A stretch of 64,000 nt of DNA from Salinimicrobium sp963739625 (lineage in GTDB: Bacteria > Bacteroidota > Bacteroidia > Flavobacteriales > Flavobacteriaceae), in assembly GCA_963739625.1 (NCBI GenBank), contig CAVUAU010000001.1:39453-103452 (forward strand). Direction: 5' to 3'. The notes beneath the pieces are model-generated. The model did no database searches. It was not told the DNA's origin and saw only the letters and a program-made list of their open reading frames with translations. The translations under genes were made by a program, and so were the position numbers. Positions 8,226 to 16,568 of this stretch are shown piece by piece (within the stretch, counting starts at the first letter, position 1; each line of letters begins with the position of its first letter).

Positions 8226-9800
8226 ATGCAGGAAGAAAACGACCTGGTAGAATACGGTTTTAGAAGGGTGATCATTACGGTCACAGCCATTCTTTGTGCC
8301 CTTCTTGAGATCGTTGATACTACCATTGTGAACGTGGCACTCAACGAGATGCGCGGCAGCCTTGGAGCGACTCTTACAGATGTTGCCTGGGTCATCACCG
8401 CCTACGCCATTGCCAACGTGATCATCATCCCTATGACCAGCTGGCTCTCCAAGCAGTTTGGCCGGCGCAACTATTTTGCGGCTTCCATCATCATCTTTAC
8501 CGTCGCCTCCTTCCTCTGCGGAAATGCGACGAACATCTGGGAACTTGTCGCCTTTAGGTTCATCCAGGGAATGGGTGGTGGCGCCTTGCTGGTGACCGCG
8601 CAAACGATCATTACTGAAAGTTATCCCATGAAAAAACGTGGGATGGCACAGGCTATTTATGGAATGGGGGTGATTGTAGGCCCCACTTTAGGTCCGCCGC
8701 TGGGAGGTTATATCGTAGACCATTTTTCCTGGCCCTATATTTTCTACATCAACATACCAATTGGGATCATCGCGACCTTTTTGACACTGGCATTTGTACG
8801 CAGCCCGAAGTATGGAGAAAAGCTGAAGGTAAAACAAGTAGACTGGTGGGGAATTGGTCTTTTGGCAACCTTTATTGGATCACTGCAGTTCGTACTCGAA
8901 CACGGGCAGCAGGACGATTGGTTTGAAGATAACCTCATCGTTTTTCTAACCGTTACAGCTGTATTCGGCCTCATCCTGTTCATTTGGAGGGAACTGGTTT
9001 ATGAGCATCCTGTGGTGAACCTGCGGGTGCTGCGCGACAGGAACCTGCGCGTGGGAACCATCCTCACCTTTGTGCTGGGCTTCGGGCTCTTTGGCTCAAC
9101 CTTTATCATTCCTATCTATACCCAGTCAATTTTGGGATGGACAGCGACAGATGCCGGTTTACTGCTTATCCCAAGTTCGATCACTACAGGATTGATGATG
9201 CCGGTTATTGGAAAACTGCTGGAGCGGGGTGTGCCTCAAAAATATCTGGCTGCGGGAGGCTTCATCACCTTTTTCCTCTACAGCTATTGGATGTACAACC
9301 TCATGACACCCGACACAGGATCTGAACTTATGTTTTGGCCGCTGGTGGTTCGCGGGGTAGGTCTCGGACTTTTATTCGTTCCTATCACCACCCTTTCGCT
9401 GTCTACCCTTAAAGGGAAAGATATTGGTGAAGGCGCAGCCTTTACCGGAATGATGCGACAATTGGGAGGTTCCTTCGGAATTGCCATTATCACCACCGTT
9501 ATTTCAAGGCTCAACCAGCAGCATCGGGTAGATTTGATCCCCAATATCACCAGCTACAGCTTCAAGGTGCAGCAACGGCTTGCAGGGCTAAAACAAATGT
9601 TTATGAGTAAGGGCTTTAGTCCCGGCGAAGCAATGGACAGGGCGTATGCGATCATTGATGGCAGCATTATGAAACAAAGCGCGGTACTCTCTTACATGGA
9701 TGTATTTCTCTACCTGGGATTGCTGTTCCTGCTGTGCGTTCCTTTTGTGCTGCTCATAAGGAAAGGTGCCGGCAAGGTGGATACATCTTCGGTACATTAA
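8226..9800 (+). CDS. DHA2-family multidrug MFS transporter (EmrB/QacA type)
   Basis: A 524-residue inner-membrane proton antiporter with about 14 membrane helices. Motif A-like sequence is in SWLSKQFGRRNYF. The antiporter motif C is GMGVIVGPTLGPPLGGYIV. An early acidic residue (LLEIVDTTIVNVAL) matches motif D1 of drug/H+ antiporters. It is the last gene of tetR-tolC-emrA-emrB and is closed by the strong terminator at 9823-9857. Substrates are probably amphipathic drugs or uncouplers, as in EmrB, but specificity cannot be read. Confidence 0.93.
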   Translation: MQEENDLVEYGFRRVIITVTAILCALLEIVDTTIVNVALNEMRGSLGATLTDVAWVITAYAIANVIIIPMTSWLSKQFGRRNYFAASIIIFTVASFLCGNATNIWELVAFRFIQGMGGGALLVTAQTIITESYPMKKRGMAQAIYGMGVIVGPTLGPPLGGYIVDHFSWPYIFYINIPIGIIATFLTLAFVRSPKYGEKLKVKQVDWWGIGLLATFIGSLQFVLEHGQQDDWFEDNLIVFLTVTAVFGLILFIWRELVYEHPVVNLRVLRDRNLRVGTILTFVLGFGLFGSTFIIPIYTQSILGWTATDAGLLLIPSSITTGLMMPVIGKLLERGVPQKYLAAGGFITFFLYSYWMYNLMTPDTGSELMFWPLVVRGVGLGLLFVPITTLSLSTLKGKDIGEGAAFTGMMRQLGGSFGIAIITTVISRLNQQHRVDLIPNITSYSFKVQQRLAGLKQMFMSKGFSPGEAMDRAYAIIDGSIMKQSAVLSYMDVFLYLGLLFLLCVPFVLLIRKGAGKVDTSSVH

Positions 9801-9822
9801 ATTTTATTTCTGAAATGATCAT

Positions 9823-9857
9823 AAAGATCCCGTGCCTTTGGTGCGGGATCTTTTTTT
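9823..9857 (+). terminator. Intrinsic terminator of the efflux operon
   Basis: AAAGATCCCG pairs with CGGGATCTTT over a short GC-containing loop and is followed by a run of seven or more T, 22 bp after the transporter stop codon. Confidence 0.85.
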
Positions 9858-9884
9858 GGCTAAAACTTTACCTGAAGTTAATAC

Positions 9885-9909
9885 CTCTCAAAAAGGACAT
9901 TTTTGAGAG
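9885..9909. repeat. Dispersed palindrome, spacer copy with extended arms
   Basis: CTCTCAAAAA and TTTTTGAGAG form a perfect 10-bp stem around GGACA. The core 888-906 of this 9.8-kb block (9888-9906) differs from the 19-bp consensus at one base. Confidence 0.65.
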
Positions 9910-9919
9910 CTGTTGTTTT

Positions 9920-9973
9920 GGGCTAAAGCCCATTAACAAGGGAAATTCCAACTCCCCGGGATAAATCCCGGGG
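9920..9973. repeat. Double-hairpin spacer repeat
   Basis: GGGC-TAAA-GCCC (9920-9931) is followed by CCCCGGGAT-AA-ATCCCGGGG (9954-9973). Both hairpins have an A-rich loop. This resembles palindromic spacer repeats widespread in flavobacteria (recollection, not a search). Low-complexity ATTTGGA-like words fill 9985-10048, so the 368-bp gap before mscS holds repeats and no gene. Confidence 0.5.
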
Positions 9974-10122
9974 CTATTCATCTTGGAACCTGAAATTTGG
10001 AATTTGGAATTTGGGATTTAAGATTTGGAATTTGGAGCTTGAAACTTGCCCCTGACAGGGTTTTTTAATTTTCTTTTTTGAACCTCTCCTTAAACATGTA
10101 GTATATTAGAGGGAATTTCCTG

Positions 10123-10150
10123 CGCTCTTTCCGGGAGAATCCCGAGAGCG
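10123..10150. other. Bulged hairpin ahead of the mscS gene
   Basis: CGCTCT-(TTC)-CGGGA pairs with TCCCG-AGAGCG over a GAA loop, ending 18 bp before the channel start codon. There is no T-run, so a leader structure or a repeat relic is more likely than a terminator. Confidence 0.35.
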
Positions 10151-10168
10151 TGGCATAACTTCCTTAAC

Positions 10169-11992
10169 ATGTCAGGATTACGACCCTCTACCATAAAAAA
10201 ACCTTTCCAAAAAAGCTATTTCAGGAACCTCTTGTTTTTCCTCTTTTTGATAAGTAGCCTTCCGCAGCCTTTACGGGCACAATTGCCAATTCAAAATGAA
10301 GAGCAGGAAAAAGAAGCCCTTCCACAATGGCCCGAAGATCCTCTTAATCGTCGCACTCCCCGCGGTACCGTCGCCGGATTCATAAAAGCCGTAGCCGATC
10401 GGGATTTTGAACAGGCCGGCCAGTATTTAAATATGAAGCAGGCAAAAGTGGGTGCCACTGCTGCAGAAATGGCAGGTATTCTGGAGAATATTTTGGATCG
10501 CGATGGCCAAATCCTGCCCTATGCCCTCATTAGTAATGAAACTTCCGGAAAGACCGATGATAATCTGGCCACAGCCGATAAGGTTGGGTCTATCAACGTG
10601 CAGGGCGATGATATTGAGCTATTTGTGGAAGAGACGACCGGGCCGGACGGTGGTCCCATCTGGCTTTTTGCAGGTGAAACTATTCAAAAAGTGAGTGAAT
10701 ACCGGGATCTTCAGGAAAGTCGTCTTTCGGTCAACCGCGTTCTTCCTTCGTTTCTTGTTGAGCGGGAATGGAGCGGAGTTCCCGTTGGGCATTGGCTCGT
10801 GATGATCCTTCTCGCCGTCATCTCCTATCTTCTGGCCTGGGCACTGCTAAAGCTGCTGCTCTTCCTCCTTCCGAAGCTGTGGAGAAAAGCCGGAACCGAG
10901 CCTACCCAGGGAATAATGCAGGCTTTTGCCTTGCCCATCCGCCTTTATGCCGCAGTTTGGTTCTTTGTGATCTTTTCTCAGGAAATTGGACTTTCTATTA
11001 TAGTACGCCAACGCTTCAGCCGCAGCACGGTGATCATCGGCCTTCTGGCATTTTTGATCCTTCTCTGGAGGTTGAGTGAATTCATTAGCGGCTTTACCAA
11101 AAACAAAATGCTTACCCGCGGCAGGATCTCGGCTGCCTCTGTAGTGCTTTTTCTCAACCGTGCCGCAAAGTTCGCCATCATCGTCTTTGGGGTGATTGCC
11201 ATCCTCGGGATCTTTGGTGTTGACGTAACCACAGGGCTCGCTGCCCTTGGTCTTGGTGGTCTGGCTCTTGCGCTGGGAGCTCAAAAAACTATTGAAAACC
11301 TTGTAGGCAGCGTTACACTCATTACAGATCAGCCCGTAAGAGTGGGTGATTTCTGCCGGGTAGGTGAGGTTACGGGAACGGTAGAAAAAATTGGAATGCG
11401 TTCTACCAGGATCAGGACACTGGACAGGACGCTGGTGACTATTCCCAATGGCGATTTTTCTTCGGGCAAGATCGAGAATTATGCCTTCAGGGACCGCTTT
11501 TGGTTTCATCCCATTTTTGGGCTGCGATATGAAACCACGCCAGAACAAATACGGTTTTTGCTTGTGGAACTGCGGGAGGTACTTTACTCGCATCCCATGG
11601 TCACAGACGATCCTGCGAGGGTAAGGTTCATTGAACTGGGAGCAGACAGTATCAACCTCGAGGTGTTTACCTACATCCTCACCACCAACTATGATGAATT
11701 TCTTGAGGTAAAAGAAGATTTGTTGTTGCGAATGATGGATGTGGTGGCCGAAAGCGGAACCGGTTTTGCCTTCCCTTCTCAGACCGTCTACTTCGGAAAA
11801 GATACCGGTTTATCAAAAGAAAAATCTAAGGAAGCCGAAGACAAGGTCAAGAGATGGCGGGAAAAAGGAGAGCTGCAAATTCCGAAATTTGATCCTGAGA
11901 GGGTCAAAGAGCTTAAAAACAAGGCAGACTATCCTCCCGAAGGTTCTTCCCTGCGGAAGAATTCCGGCACCGGAAGGATTCCCGGGCTTTAG
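10169..11992 (+). CDS. MscS-family mechanosensitive ion channel with long periplasmic N-terminus
   Basis: A 607-residue membrane channel. A signal-like segment (LLFFLFLISSLPQPLRAQ) starts the protein, followed by an extracytoplasmic domain of about 160 residues, several membrane helices (from about 208), and the MscS pore and beta domain. The pore helix is LAALGLGGLALALGAQKTIE, followed by LVGSVTLITDQPVRVGDFCR and the beta-domain stretch STRIRTLDRTLVTIPNGDFS. MscS channels open on membrane tension and release solutes during hypo-osmotic shock. The protein is about twice as long as E. coli MscS because of the N-terminal domain. The tail (after about 560) is charged and not conserved in the family. 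It appears monocistronic. Confidence 0.9.
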   Translation: MSGLRPSTIKKPFQKSYFRNLLFFLFLISSLPQPLRAQLPIQNEEQEKEALPQWPEDPLNRRTPRGTVAGFIKAVADRDFEQAGQYLNMKQAKVGATAAEMAGILENILDRDGQILPYALISNETSGKTDDNLATADKVGSINVQGDDIELFVEETTGPDGGPIWLFAGETIQKVSEYRDLQESRLSVNRVLPSFLVEREWSGVPVGHWLVMILLAVISYLLAWALLKLLLFLLPKLWRKAGTEPTQGIMQAFALPIRLYAAVWFFVIFSQEIGLSIIVRQRFSRSTVIIGLLAFLILLWRLSEFISGFTKNKMLTRGRISAASVVLFLNRAAKFAIIVFGVIAILGIFGVDVTTGLAALGLGGLALALGAQKTIENLVGSVTLITDQPVRVGDFCRVGEVTGTVEKIGMRSTRIRTLDRTLVTIPNGDFSSGKIENYAFRDRFWFHPIFGLRYETTPEQIRFLLVELREVLYSHPMVTDDPARVRFIELGADSINLEVFTYILTTNYDEFLEVKEDLLLRMMDVVAESGTGFAFPSQTVYFGKDTGLSKEKSKEAEDKVKRWREKGELQIPKFDPERVKELKNKADYPPEGSSLRKNSGTGRIPGL

Positions 11993-12133
11993 AGGAATTT
12001 TGTAATTGCAGGTTTTCCCTCTGAAAAAGCCAAATTTTCGGCTGATTTCCCGATAGAAAAGGGCATTTTCCGGAATTAGGTTCTTGTTCTTGAAATCCTT
12101 AAATTTAAAAGGCACAACTAATAGCTTTTAAAA

Positions 12134-12598
12134 ATGACATTTTTCGATCACCTTCGAAATGGGGATAAAGAACAGGTCCAGAAAATGATCACCGCAGAAC
12201 CTGCTCTCCTGGAACAAAAAGATCCGAAAGGCTATCCCCCTCTTGTTTTGGCCGCTTATCACGATCAAAAAGAAGTCTGCCGACTGCTTTTAGAGTTGGG
12301 TGCCAATCCTGATGCTAAAGATTTGGCCGGAAATACGGCATTGATGGGTATTTGCTTTAAAGGTTATCCTGAAATGGCAAAATTGCTTATCGAAAACGGC
12401 GCCGACGTCAACGCGCGCAATCATAGTGGAGCCACAGCATTGATTTACGCCGCCACTTTTGGCCAGGAAGAGATCGCCAGAATACTTTTGGAGCACGGGG
12501 CCGATCTCAATATGCGGGACAGCAGGGGAAATACCGCTTTTTCGCACGCCCAGATGCAGGGCACTTCAAAAATGACCGAATTGCTGAAGTCTCAGTAG
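12134..12598 (+). CDS. Ankyrin-repeat protein
   Basis: A 154-residue soluble protein without a signal peptide, built almost entirely of ankyrin repeats: about residues 33-62 (GYPPLVLAAYHDQKEVCRLL), 65-95 (AGNTALMGICFKGYPEMAKL), 98-128 (SGATALIYAATFGQEEIARI) and a last partial one (RGNTAFSHAQMQGTSKMTEL). It should be a protein-binding scaffold; no partner is suggested by the neighbours. The start codon lies inside a copy of the dispersed palindrome (12128-12146), so the first residues MTFFDHL are dictated by that repeat. Confidence 0.88.
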   Translation: MTFFDHLRNGDKEQVQKMITAEPALLEQKDPKGYPPLVLAAYHDQKEVCRLLLELGANPDAKDLAGNTALMGICFKGYPEMAKLLIENGADVNARNHSGATALIYAATFGQEEIARILLEHGADLNMRDSRGNTAFSHAQMQGTSKMTELLKSQ

Positions 12599-12728
12599 AA
12601 GCTGCGAAACACCGCAAAAAAACGACACTTTTCTCCATATTTATGCACATCTTCTTAAAGTAATGATAATGTAGTTGGTTTTCTATGGTCCTTCCATTAA
12701 ATTAAAAAACTAACCAATTAAATAAGTA

Positions 12729-13532
12729 ATGGACAGTAAGATTAAAAAAGTTGCACGTACAGGATTTGTCGCAAAAGGTGTAGTTTATGGGATCACAGGT
12801 ATTCTCACCTTTATGGCCGCCTTTAATTTGGGAGGTCAAAAAGCGGGAAGGCTGCAGGTGCTTGAATTTCTTGATAAACAAACCTTCGGAAATATATTGC
12901 TCATCCTCATGGGAATAGGCCTGGCCTGTTACTCCACCTGGAGGTTCATCCAGTCTGTTTCAGATCCCGAGAACATTGGGGATGACACCAAGGGAAAGGC
13001 AAAAAGAACTGCCTTCTTCTTGAGCGGACTTCTTTATTTGGGAATAGCAGTATTGGCCGTTCTACGTGTAATAAATTCCGGTGGCGGTAGCGGAGCAGGA
13101 AGCGGAAGTAGTTCTCAATCTGCACAGCAGTCCTCATTCCTGGCGAGTGAAACCGGTCTTGTCATTATTGGGATCGTAGGTGCCGGAATAGCTATCGCAG
13201 GAATTTTTCAATTCGTCAAAGCGTACAAAAACGACTATTACAAAAAATTCGACCTCATGTCTCTTAGTGATGAGAAAAAGAGGGAGAGCATTAAAAAAAC
13301 AGCAGAATTCGGTTTAAGCGCGAGAGGTGTCATTTTCCTTATCATCGGATTTTTTGCTTTAAAAGCCGCTTTCAACTCAAATCCTTCTAAAATAAAGACC
13401 ACTCAGGAGGTTTTTTCATTTATCCAGGATTCCTCTTACGGCGCGTGGTTACTGGGAGTTGTCGCAGCAGGATTTGTGGCTTATGCGATTTACATGTTCC
13501 TTATGGCGAAATACAGAAGCTTCAAAGCATAA
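12729..13532 (+). CDS. DUF1206 integral membrane protein
   Basis: A 267-residue inner-membrane protein with three DUF1206 units, each two membrane helices with the pattern ARxGxxAxGVVYxxxGxxxxxAA: KVARTGFVAKGVVYGITGIL at the N-terminus, GKAKRTAFFLSGLLYLGIAV in the middle and AEFGLSARGVIFLIIGFFAL at the end. A Gly/Ser-rich linker (about 117-135) separates units 1-2 from the rest. The family is widespread and its function unknown. It stands alone; the terminator at 13664-13698 closes it. Confidence 0.88.
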   Translation: MDSKIKKVARTGFVAKGVVYGITGILTFMAAFNLGGQKAGRLQVLEFLDKQTFGNILLILMGIGLACYSTWRFIQSVSDPENIGDDTKGKAKRTAFFLSGLLYLGIAVLAVLRVINSGGGSGAGSGSSSQSAQQSSFLASETGLVIIGIVGAGIAIAGIFQFVKAYKNDYYKKFDLMSLSDEKKRESIKKTAEFGLSARGVIFLIIGFFALKAAFNSNPSKIKTTQEVFSFIQDSSYGAWLLGVVAAGFVAYAIYMFLMAKYRSFKA

Positions 13533-13663
13533 GCCCTGGAGCAGATCAAATTTGGGGGTTTTTCCCTATAGGCAGAAAAGATTCTGCGACTTATCTTTGA
13601 GTAAACCAATGATAGAAACGCGTATCTATTGAAGGTAGTTTGTACATTAAATTTTTAGAACTT

Positions 13664-13698
13664 AAGGAGAAAGATTGGGGGATCTTTCTCCTTTTGTT
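13664..13698. terminator. Bidirectional terminator between DUF1206 gene and racemase
   Basis: AAGGAGAAAGAT pairs with ATCTTTCTCCTT around TGGGGG, followed by TTTTGTTTT on the plus strand. It lies between convergent genes, 3 bp from the racemase stop codon. Confidence 0.8.
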
Positions 13699-13700
13699 TT

Positions 13701-14408
13701 TTAATTCTTAGACAGGGTGATTGTTTCTTCCTCAAGAATGAAATCTGCAGCCATTTGAGCGTGGAGATGGGTTGTCCTGATAAGCGGCAGGTCAAAATCT
13801 TCCTCGCCAATAAGCAGCGGAAGTTCTGTACAACCCAGGATAATTCCACGGGCTCCTTTTTCCTTCAGCAGTTGCATTTGATCAATAAAAAATGAACGTG
13901 CAGTTTCTGTGAATTTTCCCTGTGTAAGTTCCCGTGAAACGAAAGCATGGGATTCGTCAAGATATTCCTCATCTGGAATAATGACCTCTATATCATACTT
14001 TTCCCGAAGCCTTTTCTGCAAAAAGCCTCCTGTCATCGTGGGGCGGTTCCCGAGTAAGCCCAGCGTTTTTAAATAATTTTTCTTTGCCTCCATCCCAATG
14101 GCATCGGCTATATGAAGGATAGGAATGGAGATTTTTGGCTGCACAAATTCATAAACGCGGTGAGGAGTGTTAGCACAAATGATTATTGCTTCTGCTCCCG
14201 CAGTTTCGAGTTTTTTAGAAATTTCCAGGTACGCAGAATTTATCTTGTCCCAGTTTTGTTCGCGCATCAGCTCAATATTGAGGCTGTAAATGATCAGGGG
14301 TGGATTGGCCTGTGAGCCAATTGCTTTGCTGACCATCTCATTGATCAGCCGGTAGTAAACTATGGTGGAGTGCCAGGAGGTGCCACCAATCATTCCGAGG
14401 GTACGCAT
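13701..14408 (-). CDS. Aspartate/glutamate racemase family protein
   Basis: A 235-residue cofactor-independent amino-acid racemase. The N-terminus MRTLGMIGGTSWHSTIVYY is typical of the aspartate/glutamate racemase family. The two catalytic cysteines are Cys78 (IIICANTPHRV) and Cys193 (IILGCTELPLLI), so the enzyme should be active on aspartate or a related acidic amino acid. Length is normal. It is convergent with the DUF1206 gene and is probably transcribed alone. A peptidoglycan role (D-glutamate) is less likely than for MurI, which it does not closely resemble. Confidence 0.9.
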   Translation of the reverse strand: MRTLGMIGGTSWHSTIVYYRLINEMVSKAIGSQANPPLIIYSLNIELMREQNWDKINSAYLEISKKLETAGAEAIIICANTPHRVYEFVQPKISIPILHIADAIGMEAKKNYLKTLGLLGNRPTMTGGFLQKRLREKYDIEVIIPDEEYLDESHAFVSRELTQGKFTETARSFFIDQMQLLKEKGARGIILGCTELPLLIGEEDFDLPLIRTTHLHAQMAADFILEEETITLSKN

Positions 14409-14478
14409 GTCATGAACTTTTCTTAAAGGTAATACGTGTAAAATTCAGGAACTGTGATAATTATCAGTTCAGAACAAA

Positions 14479-14505
14479 AAAAAGCACCTTAAAAAGGTGC
14501 TTTTT
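14479..14505 (-). terminator. Intrinsic terminator after the subtilisin gene
   Basis: AAAAAGCACCTT pairs with AAGGTGCTTTTT over AAA. It lies 20 bp downstream of the minus-strand protease stop codon and reads as a terminator on both strands. Confidence 0.8.
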
Positions 14506-14524
14506 ATCAGTTTTTAAGAAAATC

Positions 14525-15715
14525 TTAGTGAACAATAATAGCATCAGGATTTCCATCAGGATCCTGTTTTACAGTTCCGTCAGTTCCGAAGTTACCTAAA
14601 AGTAGAACTCCGGCCGCATGAGGTGAAGCCATAGAAGTACCGCTAATAGTGTTATACCCACCGTCTTTCCATGTAGATTTGATATCAACTCCAGGAGCAC
14701 AGTAGTCTACGTGAGATCCAAAGTTAGAGAAGTAAGCCCATGTATCTGTATCATCCATTGCAGAAATAGTGTAGATGTTTGGACCCTCTGCTCTTGCAGG
14801 AGAATGAAGATCTGAATCTTCAGATTCGTTCCCGGCAGCCAGGGCAAATTTCACCTTTGCTGAGGCTCTCACCACAGCATCATCAAGAGCAGTAGAAACA
14901 GGCCCTCCAAGGCTCATGTTAGCCACATCTCCAGCCTGCCCGTGAGCAGCGACAAAATCAACCCCGGCGATAACTCCTGAATAAGAACCGCTACCACGGC
15001 TATCAAGAACTTTTACCGGAATTACAGTTGCTCCCGGTGCAACACCTACTACTCCAAGATCGTTGTCCAAAGCGGCGATTGTTCCCGCAACATGGCTTCC
15101 GTGACCGTTACCGTCATCTAGAGACTGGCCATCTTTACCGCTTGTAAAAGCGTTAAACCCGCTGGCCGCATCAACATTAAGATCTGGGTGGTCAAGGTCT
15201 ATCCCTGTGTCAATGATCCAGGCTCTCCCGGTAGGAGTTCCTGCACCACCGTTTACTCTGGTAATTCCATAAGGAACTTCCTGTCCTGTAGTGGTAGAAC
15301 CGCCACCACCGGCCCAGGTTGGTTTCCCAAGAGTTACGATTCTGTCTGGTTCCATAAGGACCACATCATCGTCATGTTGCAGGCGTTCAGCCTCATCTGC
15401 AGAAAGTTTCACGGCTACACCCGAAACTGCCGAACTGTAAACATGAAGAACCTCTGCCCCGGTGATGTTATTCCTGGTGAAAAGGTCCTGAGTTTTGTTT
15501 TGAACTGCCCTTCTTTGTCCGGAGGCATCAGTCCTTGAATCCTCAGATTTTTTGTACAGTACAATGTACTGTCCCGGGATAACTTGTGAGGAGGCGGCAG
15601 CAACCTGTGAATCGACGAACGGTTCAGATTCATCGGTGTTCTCCTTGGAGCAGGAAAAAAGTGTCGCTACAGAGAGCGCCACTGCTAAAAACGAGTAGTT
15701 TTTTAATAATTTCAT
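14525..15715 (-). CDS. Secreted S8 subtilisin-like serine protease (lipoprotein precursor)
   Basis: A 396-residue protease. A lipoprotein signal ends in LFSC, with Cys22 as the lipidated residue. It is followed by an I9 inhibitor propeptide (about 45-128, PGQYIVLYKKSE ... LMEPDRIV) and the S8 catalytic domain. Triad: Asp169 (IIDTGIDLDHPD), His205 (GNGHGSHVAGT), Ser361 (GTSMASPHAAG); oxyanion Asn296 (AAGNES). It closely matches proteinase-K/aqualysin-like subtilisins. It ends right after the catalytic domain, without a C-terminal sorting domain. It should degrade external protein after removal of the propeptide. Confidence 0.93.
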   Translation of the reverse strand: MKLLKNYSFLAVALSVATLFSCSKENTDESEPFVDSQVAAASSQVIPGQYIVLYKKSEDSRTDASGQRRAVQNKTQDLFTRNNITGAEVLHVYSSAVSGVAVKLSADEAERLQHDDDVVLMEPDRIVTLGKPTWAGGGGSTTTGQEVPYGITRVNGGAGTPTGRAWIIDTGIDLDHPDLNVDAASGFNAFTSGKDGQSLDDGNGHGSHVAGTIAALDNDLGVVGVAPGATVIPVKVLDSRGSGSYSGVIAGVDFVAAHGQAGDVANMSLGGPVSTALDDAVVRASAKVKFALAAGNESEDSDLHSPARAEGPNIYTISAMDDTDTWAYFSNFGSHVDYCAPGVDIKSTWKDGGYNTISGTSMASPHAAGVLLLGNFGTDGTVKQDPDGNPDAIIVH

Positions 15716-15910
15716 TTAGTTAAAATTTAGGTTTAGTGTTAAAAGATGTGCCTAAACTAGAAGTTAAATTTCAGAAACCAAACATTTTAACAGCAGCAGC
15801 AGCAGGTTTAAATGTTAATTAACATCCTGTCCTACACCTGCAATACCGCAAGAATTCACCTTCAAAACTGACAAAAATGAAGGAAATTCCCCATTTCTCT
15901 TAAAGAAATA

Positions 15911-15950
15911 CAAAACAAAAAAAGGTGAAAATCCTACAGATCTCACCTTT
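15911..15950 (-). terminator. Intrinsic terminator after the rhodanese gene
   Basis: AAAGGTGA and TCACCTTT enclose a 14-nt loop; on the minus strand the stem is followed by TTTTTTTGTTTTG. It sits 28 bp beyond the rhodanese stop. Confidence 0.7.
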
Positions 15951-15977
15951 CGTTCCTACAAAAAATATGTTAAATTT

Positions 15978-16292
15978 CTAGGGCTCCACTTTTTCGCCTT
16001 CCCATTCAGAAAAACCACCCACGAGATTGTTGGTGTTTTTAAAGCCTTTTTGATCCATTATAGTACAGGCCTGTGCACTCCTGCTCCCGCTTCGACAGTA
16101 CACGTAATAATTTTTGTCTTTATCGAGCCTGTCCAGCTCATTTAGAAATTCCTGTCCCTTATAAATATCAATCACTTTAGCGTTGGGAATATGTCCCTCT
16201 TCGACCTCCTGTTCGGTCCGCACATCTAATATTACTGCATTTTCGTCTTTTTCTACCTGCTCTCTCCATTCTTCCTGATTGAGTTCTTTCAT
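15978..16292 (-). CDS. Single-domain rhodanese-like sulfurtransferase
   Basis: A 104-residue cytoplasmic protein made of one rhodanese domain: VILDVRTEQEVEEGHIPNAK near the start, the active-site loop with Cys66 (YVYCRSGSRSA), and NLVGGFSEWEGE at the end. It should carry persulfide sulfur on Cys66. Single-domain forms of this type (PspE/GlpE-like) act as general sulfur carriers, and the donor and acceptor here are unknown. A -7 box lies about 25 bp upstream (16316-16323, minus strand). It is divergent from the trp operon and shares the upstream region. Confidence 0.9.
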   Translation of the reverse strand: MKELNQEEWREQVEKDENAVILDVRTEQEVEEGHIPNAKVIDIYKGQEFLNELDRLDKDKNYYVYCRSGSRSAQACTIMDQKGFKNTNNLVGGFSEWEGEKVEP

Positions 16293-16315
16293 AACTTTTC
16301 TGTTTTAGTTTTTCA

Positions 16316-16323
16316 CAAAGATA
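16316..16323 (-). promoter_or_regulatory. Promoter -7 box for the rhodanese gene
   Basis: Read on the minus strand this is TATCTTTG, an exact match to the Bacteroidota TAnnTTTG box. A TTTC lies at the -33 position with 19-bp spacing. Confidence 0.55.
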
Positions 16324-16382
16324 ATCAACTGAGCCTCCTTCGGAAATTTTGAGAAATTCTTTTCACAATCCTTCCGAAAAAA

Positions 16383-16413
16383 TTTGTTTTGAAAAGATTC
16401 GGGACTATATTTG
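16383..16413 (+). promoter_or_regulatory. Promoter of the trp operon
   Basis: TTTG (16383-16386), 19 bp, then TATATTTG (16406-16413) matches the Bacteroidota sigma consensus TTTG-N19-21-TAnnTTTG exactly. Transcription would start near 16418-16421, only a few bases before the leader-peptide ATG, so the leader mRNA may be nearly leaderless. Confidence 0.8.
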
Positions 16414-16421
16414 CTTTTCAA

Positions 16422-16478
16422 ATGAAAAATCAACTGAACAACAACTGGTGGTGGAAGTACTTACGTCAAACGTCGTGA
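16422..16478 (+). CDS. trpL: trp operon leader peptide
   Basis: An 18-codon frame encodes MKNQLNNNWWWKYLRQTS and ends in TGA. Three adjacent Trp codons (16446-16454) are far above chance in a genome where Trp is rare, and the peptide lies between the trp promoter and an intrinsic terminator. This is the layout of a translation-coupled attenuator: a ribosome held at the Trp codons when charged tRNA-Trp is scarce, or one moving on to the stop codon when it is plentiful, decides which downstream hairpin forms. Confidence 0.88.
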   Translation: MKNQLNNNWWWKYLRQTS

Positions 16479-16520
16479 GCAACACCTGCTGTACTATATA
16501 CAAAGGCTTGTCATCACGAC
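16472..16520 (+). promoter_or_regulatory. Antiterminator pairing of the trp attenuator
   Basis: GTCGTGA (16472-16478), which includes the leader stop codon, is complementary to TCACGAC (16514-16520), which forms the loop and first bases of the terminator's 3' arm. A ribosome stalled at 16446-16454 leaves it free to pair and break the terminator; a ribosome at the stop codon covers it. The pairing is only 7 bp, so the real fold may include more. Confidence 0.6.
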
Positions 16521-16532
16521 AAGCCTTTTTTT
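16502..16532 (+). terminator. Attenuator terminator of the trp operon
   Basis: AAAGGCTTGTC (16502-16512) and GACAAGCCTTT (16518-16528) form a perfect 11-bp stem over ATCAC, followed by a T-run. It lies between the leader peptide and trpE, where a constitutive terminator would silence the operon. Confidence 0.85.
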
Positions 16533-16568
16533 ATTGTGCATTTTTCCGCGGAAGCTAAAAACTTATTC

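Noticed and set aside
7803..8603. Long open frame (266 codons) on the minus strand
   Set aside because: It lies antisense across the HlyD and MFS genes, has no family resemblance and arises from their codon pattern.
10847..11593. Minus-strand frame of 248 codons inside mscS
   Set aside because: Shadow of the channel gene; no recognisable domain or start context.
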